Assembly (NCBI RefSeq): GCF_015477605.1
Contig: NZ_JADLQX010000013.1
Coordinates: 1 to 64,000 of the forward strand
DNA length: 64,000 nt
From: Nocardia amamiensis
Lineage (GTDB): Bacteria > Actinomycetota > Actinomycetes > Mycobacteriales > Mycobacteriaceae
Reading direction: 5' to 3'
Below the pieces are notes generated by a model, which made no database searches, was not told the DNA's origin, and was given only the letters and a program-made list of their open reading frames with translations. Positions 56,668 through 64,000 of this stretch are shown piece by piece. The translations under genes were made by a program, and so were the position numbers. Position 1 is the stretch's first letter. Each line of letters starts with the position of its first letter.

Positions 56668-58422
56668 ATGCGATTAAACTCATTGACCGCGAACTTCGCT
56701 GAATTCAGAGCGATTGAGTTCCGGGATGGACTCAATATCGTCGTTGCGGACCGAGCTAAAGAAGCAACGAAGACAGACTCTCGAAATGGATTAGGAAAAA
56801 CAACCGTCATCGCCCTGATCGACTTCTGTCTCGGCGCAAACATGAGCGACCGTCTGGAGCAGATGAAGGGCAACCGGTGGTACTTCACCCTGTCGCTTAC
56901 CACGAGAGCTGGGATTACGCTCCGTGCTTCTCGTGGTCCAGATACCCCAGGCGAAATACACGTTCAAGGCAACGCAGTAGCAGCAGGTCTCATTGACCCG
57001 AATGATGCGCCGCTGTCTGACGTTGTCGACATCGGCCCCCGCCAGTGGACCAATTGGCTTGGTCGAGAGTGTTTCAGCAATGCAGGATCATCAGCCGATC
57101 CGCCCAGCTTCCGCAGTCTTATACGACACTTCGCTCGCTATCGTTCGGATTCGCTGATTGATCCGTTCCGCACGCTCGCAAACCAACGCGCTGAGGCAGT
57201 CCAGGCGGAGAACTCCTACCTACTCAATCTAGATTGGCGCTTTGCGAAGGAATGGGCAGACCTCAAAAATCGTAAATCACGCGTTGCACTAGCTGATGAT
57301 CCGGACAACAGCATTGAGTCTCAGATCGCGGCACTCGAACCCCAACTCGTGCGAGTTCAGCGTCGTTCGGAGAAGCTAGCCCGAGACATCCGAACGTTTT
57401 CGGTGCTTCCGGAGTACCGCGAGATCGAGGCACGCGTCCAGCAAGCGACGGCGCGAATCAAGTCCCTGGGTAACGAGAACTTTGCAGACCGCCAACAGCT
57501 CGCCTTGTACGAGTCGCAGGCTGCGGACGAATCCGCGGCTAGCAATATCAGCATCGAGGAGCTGTTTAGCGAGGCTGGAATCGTACTTGGCGACGCCATC
57601 GTGCGTAGCCTTGACGAAGCAGCTGAGTTCCAACGGCAGATTACCGCCAATCGGGTCGCATACTTAGCAGACGAAACACGACGCATTCGAGAGCGGGTCA
57701 CCCAGCGGGAGGCTGAGCAAGCCAGGCTTGCTACCCAGCAGGAGCAGGATCTCCAGCTGCTCCGGACGGGCGGGGCACTTGATGATCTCGCCGCGCTCCA
57801 GCGAAGCCTAGCTGAGTCTCAAGTCGAGGTGGCCCGGATCGAGGAGCAGATCCGCACACTGCGCGAACTGAGCGATAGAAAGTCGAAGCTTAAGTCAGAC
57901 GAGCTGGACCTTTTATCACGGACCAAGCTGGACGTACAGGAGCGGTTTGAACAGCGCGCGGAAATTATCGCGAGGTTCGGAGAGATCATGGAGTATCTAT
58001 ATGGGGAGCCTGCAGACCTGCGCGTATCCCCAGGAAAAGCTGGCATACAGTTTAAAGTGGTCCTGCCAAAGACTGGGTCGGGTGGTGTTCATCTGATGGC
58101 AATTTTCGCTTACGACATCGCACTTAGCGAAGATATGGCGCGCCGTGGCCGCGGCCCCGGGTTTCTCATCCATGACAGCTCGATCTTTGCCGACGTTGAT
58201 GAGCGACAGACCGCCAAGGCCGTCGAGATCGCTGCCGCCTCCGCTGACGAGTACGAATACCAACACATCGTAACTATGAACAGCGACAAAGTGCCATGGG
58301 GTGAATTCTCCGATCGTTCAGTCTTCGATGACGCGGTTGTGCTAACCCTCCATGATGGAGACCCATCCGGCAGTATTTTGGGACAGCGGCTTCACTTCTC
58401 GATCGAGAGCGAGGACGACTAG
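56668..58422 (+). CDS. SMC/RecN-like ATPase of the ABC-three-component system (DUF2326)
   Basis: A 584-residue ABC ATPase. The N-terminal part has 'FRDGLNIVVADR' and Walker A in 'SRNGLGKTTVIALIDFCLG' (about 38-56). A long coiled coil fills residues about 195-440. The C-terminal DUF2326 half has 'FGEIMEYLYGEPADLRVSP' and 'GPGFLIHDSSIFADVDERQ', with Walker B Asp503 and 'YQHIVTMNSDKVP' after it. SMC-type ATPases of this family are predicted to sense invading nucleic acid and switch on the HNH effector. It lacks an obvious zinc hook. Confidence 0.9.
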   Translation: MRLNSLTANFAEFRAIEFRDGLNIVVADRAKEATKTDSRNGLGKTTVIALIDFCLGANMSDRLEQMKGNRWYFTLSLTTRAGITLRASRGPDTPGEIHVQGNAVAAGLIDPNDAPLSDVVDIGPRQWTNWLGRECFSNAGSSADPPSFRSLIRHFARYRSDSLIDPFRTLANQRAEAVQAENSYLLNLDWRFAKEWADLKNRKSRVALADDPDNSIESQIAALEPQLVRVQRRSEKLARDIRTFSVLPEYREIEARVQQATARIKSLGNENFADRQQLALYESQAADESAASNISIEELFSEAGIVLGDAIVRSLDEAAEFQRQITANRVAYLADETRRIRERVTQREAEQARLATQQEQDLQLLRTGGALDDLAALQRSLAESQVEVARIEEQIRTLRELSDRKSKLKSDELDLLSRTKLDVQERFEQRAEIIARFGEIMEYLYGEPADLRVSPGKAGIQFKVVLPKTGSGGVHLMAIFAYDIALSEDMARRGRGPGFLIHDSSIFADVDERQTAKAVEIAAASADEYEYQHIVTMNSDKVPWGEFSDRSVFDDAVVLTLHDGDPSGSILGQRLHFSIESEDD

Positions 58423-58554
58423 GGTGCGTCTCGAAGTGACTCGATTGGCCTTGAGAGCCGCTCCGACAGAATGGTTTTGAATGGGGCGACATCTCCGGTA
58501 ACTGGTTGATCGACCAAGGTCCAACGCAACACCGGAGACCTCGTAACCACCCTA

Positions 58555-58770
58555 GTGGTGACCCGAAGGGCTCCCCTGACCGACGCCCTATGGCCTCGAC
58601 TCAAGCCGCTGCTGCCTTGCCCGAACAACCTCGGACGACCAAGTGAGATGGAGCAACGGCCACCTGATCGGCGGATCCGCTGGTGTATTCGGGTCGGCGT
58701 ACCCTGGCGTGACGTGCCCGCCGGCTACTGCTCTGATCAGCAGGTTCTTCGCTGGTTGGTACATCGCTGA
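58555..58770 (+). pseudogene. IS5-family transposase N-terminal remnant
   Basis: About 70 codons read 'APLTDALWPRLKPLLP', 'GRPSEMEQRPPDRRIRW' and 'CIRVGVPWRDVPAGY', the N-terminal DUF4096-type domain of IS5/IS1182-like transposases, then stop. The catalytic DDE part is missing. It separates the ABC-3C operon from the att-like fragment and the Shedu gene, a trace of how the cargo was assembled. Confidence 0.78.
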
Positions 58771-58777
58771 CAGCGAC

Positions 58778-58791
58778 TGAACTCATAATCC
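58778..58791 (+). other. 14-bp fragment of the att core
   Basis: TGAACTCATAATCC is identical to 60287-60300 at attR, including the TGA that differs from the tRNA gene itself (TGG at 40989-40991). Only the left part of the core is present here. Confidence 0.6.
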
Positions 58792-58829
58792 GGTACTGTC
58801 GATCCTCTCGAAGCGCTGGGCCCGGCGAA

Positions 58830-59807
58830 CTACAACTGATGCCGCAAGCGCTGCATGGTGGCGTCGGGCTCCAGCAACACGGCCAAATCTGCCAGTGATG
58901 TAAATAGTTCGTCGTAGGTGACCACGAGTATGTCCTTCATGCACTGCCTGTACAACTCGAACGACCTGCGCTGCCCTGCTGAGAGCTCGGCGCGGCTGCC
59001 GTCGCCGATGATGACCACGATTGAGGGGTGGTGGGCAATGAGGCCTGGTGAATTCATGCTGAGCGTGGCCATCTCGTTAAGTAGGGTCAGACGGTAGTTC
59101 AACGCTTGAGCGACCGCGCCAGCTAGTTCCGGCGAAGGGGGATGCACGTTTGCTCTGTATTCACGACCCATGAGCGCTGCAGTAGGTGTTTTGATCTCGA
59201 TTAGAATCGCGTCTCCACTGCACTGGGCGAGGAAGTCGACGACCTGGCCGCCGCAGTTATCGATAGCCTTGCCGCCAACATAGCATTTCGAATTCAGGAC
59301 GAACGGGCGTCCTTGCGTGACCAACTTGAGCAGCTCGGGCCGGTGGGTGAACAGTGTCTGCCAGAATTCTTCGGAGGCGTTTTCGCGTTCGGCCTCCCAG
59401 ATGCCGAGAGCTTTTTGTAGCCGGTTGGCTGTGTCGGGGCTTGGTATCGCTGGCACTACGTTGAAAGCGCGCAGCGCGCCTACCGCAACAAGTTCAAGAT
59501 GCCGAATCCGAAGACGGTTCAGTTCCGACACAGAATACACCTGGGGGAGTGAGTCAATCATTCTGTGGTGGGCAGCGCAGACGAGTACGAGGTTGTGCAC
59601 GCCAGAAAGATCTTCGGCTGATCGTTCGATGTCTGCGCGCGGTCCTCCGGGCGACGGGGAAGCGATATGGGCGATCTCCAGGAGCGGAGTGCCGTCCGGC
59701 AGTCTGTTCGGATTCGGGCAATCCGGTATAAGGCAAATCTCGCCAAAGTCTGCGTAGACGCGGCGACGGGCTCGGTCGGTTATCCGACCTCGATGTCTCT
59801 GAGTCAC
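58830..59807 (-). CDS. sduA: Shedu-family nuclease with N-terminal HNH domain
   Basis: About 325 residues. The N-terminal HNH-type domain has Cys25/Cys30 ('CLIPDC'), His47 ('EIAHIAS'), 'HNLVLVCAAHHRMID' (Asn72, Cys77, His80-81). The C-terminal part is the Shedu (DUF4263) nuclease: 'FWQTLFTHRPELLKLV', 'GKAIDNCGGQVVDFLAQ' and 'AILIEIKTPTAALMG', giving a PD-(D/E)xK site Asp191, Glu204, Lys206. Shedu SduA alone protects bacteria from phage and plasmids. GTG 59807 is the best start, but its ribosome site is weak and a start further up cannot be excluded. It is transcribed against the ABC-3C genes. Confidence 0.85.
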   Translation of the reverse strand: MTQRHRGRITDRARRRVYADFGEICLIPDCPNPNRLPDGTPLLEIAHIASPSPGGPRADIERSAEDLSGVHNLVLVCAAHHRMIDSLPQVYSVSELNRLRIRHLELVAVGALRAFNVVPAIPSPDTANRLQKALGIWEAERENASEEFWQTLFTHRPELLKLVTQGRPFVLNSKCYVGGKAIDNCGGQVVDFLAQCSGDAILIEIKTPTAALMGREYRANVHPPSPELAGAVAQALNYRLTLLNEMATLSMNSPGLIAHHPSIVVIIGDGSRAELSAGQRRSFELYRQCMKDILVVTYDELFTSLADLAVLLEPDATMQRLRHQL

Positions 59808-60286
59808 AGACTGATGGATACACGACTCGGCATCCCAAGCGCATCCGGAGTCAGGGGGTGGGCATGGACGCTCGCGGACAAGCGTGACAGTGATGACGGG
59901 TGGCGGGCGGACGGCCCGACGATCGACGAACAGACCACGTGCCCGCGTCAACTAGGAAGTCCGCAAGCGGAGGCGGACCGCGGGTAACCGTGCGTCTTGC
60001 ATCCCCGGCGCCGCGATCTCGCTTCGCATGCCGGTCGGCCAGGCGTTTTGACCTAGATTCACATTGGGTTGCGGCAGGTAGCGTGGGCACGATTGGGTAC
60101 AGACAAACTCAGCCCTGCAAATCCTAGGGCCGAGCTGTTATTAGGGTAGTGCGCGATACTGAGACCGCCTGTACCGCAGTCCGGACGGTTCAAGATCAAC
60201 AAGACGCTGGCCGACAGCCATGTATCTTGCTGCAATGCTCGCTGCTGAGCAGCGTTTTGCCAGGTCAGGACACCGTTCGGAGTGTT
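59808..60286. other. Region between Shedu and attR without a recognisable gene
   Basis: About 480 bases. Frames exist on both strands, but none has motifs or a good ribosome site. The promoter of the Shedu gene should lie in the left part. The part after 60060 is AT-richer and may be non-coding att-proximal DNA. Confidence 0.45.
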
Positions 60287-60289
60287 TGA

Positions 60290-60337
60290 ACTCATAATCC
60301 ATTGGTCGCGGGTTCGAGCCCCGCCCGCCCCACAAAT
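60290..60337 (+). other. attR: right copy of the 48-bp attachment core
   Basis: Exact repeat of 40992-41039, containing the tRNA sequence from the anticodon loop to the 3' end. The left half of the tRNA is absent, so this is a fragment, not a tRNA gene. Confidence 0.92.
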
Positions 60338-60415
60338 AGGCTTTGAGCTGCGAAAATCTTCGAGCAAATAGACGAGTCGATCCAGTACAGCGCACGTACA
60401 GCCGTAGATTTCAAG
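60338..60415. repeat. Copy of the sequence that normally follows the tRNA/att core
   Basis: The segment after attR resembles the segment after attL: CGAGTCGATCCAGTACAGCG (60373-60392) against CGAGTTGATCCAGAACAGCG (41075-41094). A third relative, without a core, lies at 61125-61156. Confidence 0.7.
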
Positions 60416-60420
60416 CGCAT

Positions 60421-61011
60421 GTGCAGCTGTTGTGGTGTGGCGGGGACTGGGATTCCGAGGCCGTCCGGGTCTTCTGGCGGCGGGCGGCTGACGTGACGGA
60501 TGTGCTGACCGATCCGCCCATATCCGAGCTGGACAACGAGCCGATGGCCGAAGAGTTCTTTCCGCGCCCATGTGTCCTGGATCCGGAAAAGGTGCTGGAG
60601 TACCCCTGGTACGAGGAGCTTCCTGACGAGATCCGCACGCGATTGCGGGCCTGGATCCCGGGTCCGGCCGGAGAGTACTACCCACAGCTGTACAACGAGG
60701 TGGCCACAGCTCCTGGCTTCAAAGTCGGCGGCAGCATGAACTGGTCCACCACCGACATGCCGGACCTGGTTTGCACCATCTGCGGCGCACCACCCGTCCT
60801 GCTGCTGCAGCTCGACACCTACGAATTCGATCGGAGCGGCGATCGCGTCTCGCGCTGGCAGCCGCTCGAGGAGCGCCACCTGATCCATCACACACCGGAG
60901 TACAAACTGGCCTGCGAGCCAACCGGATTGATTGTCGGCCGAGGTAGCCGTGGCGGTGTATTCGTCTGTTCCACGAACCCCGGACACTGGGTGGGTTTTT
61001 TCTGTCAGTGA
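60421..61011 (+). CDS. DUF1963/YwqG-like protein
   Basis: About 196 residues from GTG 60421. The C-terminal half has 'PGFKVGGSMNWSTTDMPDLVCTICG' in short blocks and then 'PPVLLLQLDTYEF', which fit YwqG-like (DUF1963) proteins with a Cys-x-x-Cys; the end 'VFVCSTNPGHWVGFFCQ' adds cysteines. The first half is acidic ('ADVTDVLTDPPISEL'). The frame stays open leftward into the att-flanking sequence, so the native N-terminus may have been cut when elements inserted here. The function is unknown. Confidence 0.65.
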   Translation: MQLLWCGGDWDSEAVRVFWRRAADVTDVLTDPPISELDNEPMAEEFFPRPCVLDPEKVLEYPWYEELPDEIRTRLRAWIPGPAGEYYPQLYNEVATAPGFKVGGSMNWSTTDMPDLVCTICGAPPVLLLQLDTYEFDRSGDRVSRWQPLEERHLIHHTPEYKLACEPTGLIVGRGSRGGVFVCSTNPGHWVGFFCQ

Positions 61012-61124
61012 CCGGCTGAGCATCGATCATGAAAGCCGCGGTTGGGCTCGGGCCCACCCCGACACGGCCTACGCGAGCCGAAAGTTGGCGCCCTCAGGAG
61101 AGTGCCTCTGAGCTGCGGAACTTC

Positions 61125-61156
61125 GAACTCGACAGCCGAGTTGGTCCAGAACAACG
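61125..61156. repeat. Third copy of the att-flanking sequence, with inverted repeat
   Basis: GAACTCGACAGCCGAGTTGG and the following GTCCAGAACAACG match 41063-41094 at all but a few positions. Both contain AACTCG-5 bp-CGAGTT. No tRNA core precedes this copy. Confidence 0.75.
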
Positions 61157-61239
61157 TCGGCAAGGTGCCAGAGGGTGGCGGAACACTCCGGGCCGTCGAC
61201 GGCCACCCGGGGGCTGGGGATCAGCGGCGAACTGTCGAT

Positions 61240-62760
61240 TCAGTGTGACGCGGGCGGGATGCTCTGCTCGTAGTGGAAGACGTTGTGGGGGTCGTACTTA
61301 GCCTTGATCCTGCGCAGCCGCTCGAAGCGCTGGCTCCCCCAGTAGGCGGTCTCCCACTCTTGCATTCCGACGTTCGGCACGTTGACGTAGGCGCCGTCCG
61401 CGTAGGGCCGCAGCGCCTGGCTGAACTCAGCGGTCCAGGCCTGGGCCTGCGAGGTCAGCGGGTCGCCGACGCCTGGTTGTGTTGAACGAGTCCCCCAGGC
61501 TGCGCCGATCTCGCCGTAGAAAAGCGCGTCGCGATGGGCGAACGCCGTGCCGCCGGGGGGCTCCCTCTTGATTGCCCCGCCGAAGGCATCGACGAAGTAG
61601 TTGCTCTCCTCTGTGGGAGCGTTTCGCATGAAGTCGCCGATGATGTCGATCGCCTTCTTCGGGAACAGCTCTTTGACGAACTCCGAGAAGAACTTCCAGT
61701 TCGCGGGCTCTTGCGCGAGCGGGAGCTGGGCTCCCGCGAAGATGTCGCCCCAGTTACCGACCTGCACCGTGACATCGGGCGTGCCGACCGACAGGATCGG
61801 AGCCAGCATCTCTCTGGCCTGTGCCGCTGCCCCGTCTACAAGCCACGCGGACAGCAGGATCTGGGACTTGCGGATCTCGAGCTCGGATCCCAGACGGCTG
61901 TCGGCGGACGGTACCGTACGCTGCCATGCCTCGAAGACCCCGTAAAGGTCCTCGAGTCCATCCCATGTCGCCTGCACATTGGCGAGATGATCGAGCGGAT
62001 GCACCTTATAGGTGAGTTGTGTGACGATCCCGAAGTTGCCGTTTCCTGCCCCGCGGAGCGCCCAGAGCAGGTCCGAGTGGTGCTGCAAGTCCGCGTTGAT
62101 CACCTCGGCGCAGTCGTGACCCGACGCGATGACGACCTCGGCCGCCATCAGGCTGTCGCAGGCCATGCCGAGCCAGCGGTTGAGGGGCCCGAGGCCACCG
62201 CCGAGCGTCGCACCGCACAGGCTTACGCTGCCCTCGCTTCCGGTTGTGACCGCGAAGTTCTGCTTCGCGAGCGCCGTCACCCCTTCTAGTTGGTTCACCC
62301 CGGCGCCGACCGTCGCGATACGGGCGCCAGGGTCGATCTGGACCGATTTCAGCTGGCTGACGTCGATCACGATGCCGTTGTCGACGTTCGACCAGCCTTC
62401 GAGGGCGTGGCGGCCGCTCCGCACCCGCAGCGCGATGTTGTGCTGCCGCGCCCACGTCAGGGCGTTCACCACGTCCTGGGTTTCCCGCGCGAAGACGATG
62501 ACCAGCGGATAGTGAGAAAAGAGCTGGTCCCAGCCGAGTCGCGCATCCGTGTACGACGCGTCACCGGGGCGGACGATGTGGCCGGTCAGCGTCGCGGGCG
62601 GGCATCCCGGGCTTTTACTCGGGCGGTCCGCGGCCTCAATTCCCGGGGCGCTTGCGTCCGCGATATCCGGCGTGTCTGCGGCAGCAAGGCCCGAGACAAC
62701 GACTGCTCCGACGCCGGCCGCCGACGTCCTGAGCAGGTCACGGCGAGAAAGATCGCTCAA
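61240..62760 (-). CDS. Tat-exported FAD-linked oxidoreductase (berberine bridge enzyme type)
   Basis: A 506-residue flavoprotein. It starts with a twin-arginine signal 'SDLSRRDLLRTSAAGVG', so it is exported folded. The FAD_binding_4 domain has 'LRVRSGRHALEGWSN' (His for covalent FAD) and 'EGSVSLCGATLGGGLGPLNR' (Cys for a second bond), followed by 'GAGNGNFGIVTQLTY'. The BBE tail is 'RLRRIKAKYDPHNVFHYEQSI'. Such enzymes oxidise sugars or natural products, making H2O2. TTG 62760 is the likely start, with GAGAGGA eight bases upstream. Confidence 0.9.
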   Translation of the reverse strand: MSDLSRRDLLRTSAAGVGAVVVSGLAAADTPDIADASAPGIEAADRPSKSPGCPPATLTGHIVRPGDASYTDARLGWDQLFSHYPLVIVFARETQDVVNALTWARQHNIALRVRSGRHALEGWSNVDNGIVIDVSQLKSVQIDPGARIATVGAGVNQLEGVTALAKQNFAVTTGSEGSVSLCGATLGGGLGPLNRWLGMACDSLMAAEVVIASGHDCAEVINADLQHHSDLLWALRGAGNGNFGIVTQLTYKVHPLDHLANVQATWDGLEDLYGVFEAWQRTVPSADSRLGSELEIRKSQILLSAWLVDGAAAQAREMLAPILSVGTPDVTVQVGNWGDIFAGAQLPLAQEPANWKFFSEFVKELFPKKAIDIIGDFMRNAPTEESNYFVDAFGGAIKREPPGGTAFAHRDALFYGEIGAAWGTRSTQPGVGDPLTSQAQAWTAEFSQALRPYADGAYVNVPNVGMQEWETAYWGSQRFERLRRIKAKYDPHNVFHYEQSIPPASH

Positions 62761-63084
62761 GGTCCAGATCCTCTCGATCGGGCTACGCCAGTGCCCGGCT
62801 GCCAAGGGAACTGTTACCCGCCAGCCGCCAGGCAGTCCTTTGTGGTCGACCTCCGCACGGTAACTGGGTGACGCGGCGGTGTGTTCCGACACGCCAATCG
62901 AGGACGATGACGACACCCAAACGAGGTTCTGCGGCACCCACAAGGGCTGCGCCGGAGACATGGGAAACAGGAATGCAGTGACTTCGAAATGGCATGTGGC
63001 GTGCTACACGCCATTGAATTCGACACCACTTAAGGTCTGACTCGGTCCGCCCATCAGGGGCAGCTGAGTGGAGGGATTCGACGG
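62761..63084. promoter_or_regulatory. Divergent intergenic region with an inverted repeat
   Basis: About 320 bases between two divergent export-linked genes. It contains TGGCGTG-CTA-CACGCCA at 62997-63013, about 70 bases upstream of the gene at 63085, a candidate operator. No other structure stands out. Confidence 0.5.
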
Positions 63085-63708
63085 ATGAAGTTCCAGAAGA
63101 ACACTGCTGCCGTTTTCATGGCCATCGCGGCCGTGGGTGTCACCGCGGCAACCGCCCATGCAGAGCTGGCCGTAACGGAGCAGCCGACGGCGGTGACTGC
63201 GGGGGGCACGACTTCCGGTGTGGATCACGGAATCAACTACCAGATCGCCGTTTCGCCAGTCGACAGGGTCATCATCACCACCGTCGAGAACGGCAAGTTC
63301 GAGATCGCGCACAATGGTGCGGTGGTGCTCGAGTCCGGCGACGGAGCAGCGGTGACCGAAGTGCCGCAATGGTACGCCGCGGACGGGCGCTCGACCGCAA
63401 TTGCGCAGCACATCGCTGCGGACGGTCGCACCCTGACGCTGACGCTGACACCGACCCCGACGGCAGAAAATATCGCGCAACTGAAGGACATCAGCTCCTA
63501 TGACCGGCTCGAGGAGCAAATCAACAAGAACCTGCCTGGCGTTGTCGGCGGTGCCATCGTGGGCGGCCTCCTCGGGGCGTGTCTTTTTTTGATATGGGGT
63601 GTCAGCATCCCCGTGGGTGTGCTGGTCGGTGGAACCGTCGGCGGATACATCTCGGGCGGCCCGGAGTTCCTCGACGCCGTACAGGCGTTCGCCACCGGCC
63701 AGCCGTGA
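63085..63708 (+). CDS. Secreted/envelope protein with glycine-zipper end
   Basis: A 207-residue protein. The signal peptide is residues 1-26 with an 'ATAHA' cleavage site. Residues 35-130 are beta-rich ('VDHGINYQIAVSPVDRVIIT', 'FEIAHNGAVVL'). The C-terminal 60 residues hold two glycine-zipper helices ('GVVGGAIVGGLLGACLF', 'VGVLVGGTVGGYISGG') that could insert into a membrane. This build is frequent in Nocardia, but I cannot name a function. GGAGGG lies ten bases before the ATG. Confidence 0.8.
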   Translation: MKFQKNTAAVFMAIAAVGVTAATAHAELAVTEQPTAVTAGGTTSGVDHGINYQIAVSPVDRVIITTVENGKFEIAHNGAVVLESGDGAAVTEVPQWYAADGRSTAIAQHIAADGRTLTLTLTPTPTAENIAQLKDISSYDRLEEQINKNLPGVVGGAIVGGLLGACLFLIWGVSIPVGVLVGGTVGGYISGGPEFLDAVQAFATGQP

Positions 63709-63904
63709 GATCACGGGCAGCGGCCATCTTGCCGCGGGGTACTGTGCAGCCGCCGAGTGCACTCGGGTACACCGACGATAGCGCCCGACTATTGAGCATT
63801 TGGCCTTGGCTGAATCGACTAGTGTGGAGCTACCTGCTCGCGGGTGCGGGTTGGAATGCAAGCGAGTACGCCGTTAGCCAGACAAGTGGTCACGGGACGG
63901 CACC

Positions 63905-64000
63905 ATGGATGACACGTCAGTGAGTGGCGGGGACACCACCCGGAGGTCGGGGACAGCCGAGGTGTTCGGGCGCTATCGGTTGCTATCGCTGCTGGGTCAG
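63905..64000 (+). CDS. Serine/threonine protein kinase, 5' end only
   Basis: 32 codons from ATG 63905 to the window edge end in 'VFGRYRLLSLLGQ', the first strand and start of the glycine loop of bacterial Hanks-type kinases (usually followed by GGxGxV). The N-terminal 19 residues are polar. The gene runs out of the window. No ribosome site is obvious, so an earlier start is possible. Confidence 0.75.
   Translation, partial: MDDTSVSGGDTTRRSGTAEVFGRYRLLSLLGQ

Larger units (their letters stand above)
40992..60337 (+). mobile_element. Integrative element of AICE type in a tRNA(CAT) gene
   Basis: A 19.3-kb insertion bounded by 48-bp direct repeats of the tRNA 3' half. In order it carries an integrase, HD and Nudix proteins, an HTH regulator, an excisionase-like gene, about 18 tightly overlapping genes including a replication-relaxation-like protein, an FtsK-type transfer ATPase, a primase-like Toprim protein and a DUF2637 protein, a non-coding repeat locus, then defence cargo. 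A single FtsK-type ATPase with no type IV secretion apparatus is the mark of double-stranded-DNA-transferring AICEs such as pSAM2. It looks intact at both ends and in its core genes. Confidence 0.9.

Noticed and set aside
59900..60127. 75-codon plus-strand ORF between Shedu and attR
   Set aside because: No motifs, no ribosome site and a composition change part-way through; more likely non-coding.
60290..60337. Second tRNA gene at 60.3 kb
   Set aside because: Only the 3' half from the anticodon loop on is present; acceptor 5' strand and D arm are missing. It is attR.
60059..60685. Minus-strand open frame across attR reading 'GAGGARTRDQWIM'
   Set aside because: This is the well-known artefact of translating the antisense of a tRNA 3' end. 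There is no ribosome site and no family.

Overview
The window is high-GC actinobacterial DNA with GTG/TTG starts and many 1-4 bp start/stop overlaps. Several genes point to a mycolic-acid actinomycete, most likely Nocardia or a close relative: a wax ester synthase/diacylglycerol acyltransferase, a homologue of the mycobacterial steroid dehydrogenase Rv2002/FabG3, a deazaflavin (F420)-type nitroreductase, a mycothiol-dependent isomerase-like protein and a secreted LIP-family lipase. The genus is an inference from gene content; there is no rRNA here to test it.

Layout. 1-2.8 kb holds debris of older rearrangements: a 5'-truncated acyl-CoA ligase, an SDR and an amidohydrolase in one operon, then a chimera of integrase and WD40 fragments. 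2.9-6.2 kb holds a flavin monooxygenase and an AT-richer patch with a DUF4272 gene broken by one in-frame stop and a YheC/D-like ATP-grasp gene. 6.3-17.5 kb is a surface-glycan-type cluster of two divergent operons: UDP-glucose dehydrogenase, UDP-xylose-synthase-like protein, GT9, GT4 and three GT2 glycosyltransferases, carbamoyltransferase, pyruvyltransferase-like protein and aldehyde dehydrogenase. 17.5-21.3 kb holds an MFS exporter, a MerR regulator and its divergent mycothiol-type target. 21.4-30 kb holds a six-gene overlapping operon (GT2, TIGR04282-like protein, methyltransferase, cytochrome b/molybdopterin protein, membrane protein, flavodoxin reductase), divergent from a membrane glycosyltransferase plus two-component system, and a convergent epimerase with 80-bp tandem repeats upstream. 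30-40.8 kb is lipid and redox metabolism. Three lipid promoters carry the same TnnAACnnGTTnnA palindrome (KstR-like), and a quinone oxidoreductase carries a SoxR-like box.

40,992-60,337 is an integrative element of the actinomycete AICE type inserted in the 3' end of a CAT-anticodon tRNA gene. A 48-bp direct repeat marks both ends. Its backbone is integrase, HD protein, Nudix hydrolase with an HTH regulator (reminiscent of the pSAM2 immunity region), an excisionase-like protein, a tightly overlapping operon with a replication-relaxation-like protein, an FtsK/SpoIIIE-type transfer ATPase, a Toprim primase-like protein and a DUF2637/Spd-like protein. A 700-bp non-coding locus with iterons and a 31-bp perfect hairpin follows.

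The right part of the element is defence cargo: a complete ABC-three-component system (HNH effector, middle component MC6, SMC-like DUF2326 ATPase) and, past a transposase remnant and a fragment of the att core, a Shedu nuclease fused to an N-terminal HNH domain. This stacking of two HNH-bearing anti-invader systems in one tRNA-borne element is the most interesting part of the window. Beyond the element lie a DUF1963-like gene, a Tat-exported BBE-type flavoprotein, a nocardial-type secreted protein and the start of a Ser/Thr protein kinase cut by the window end.
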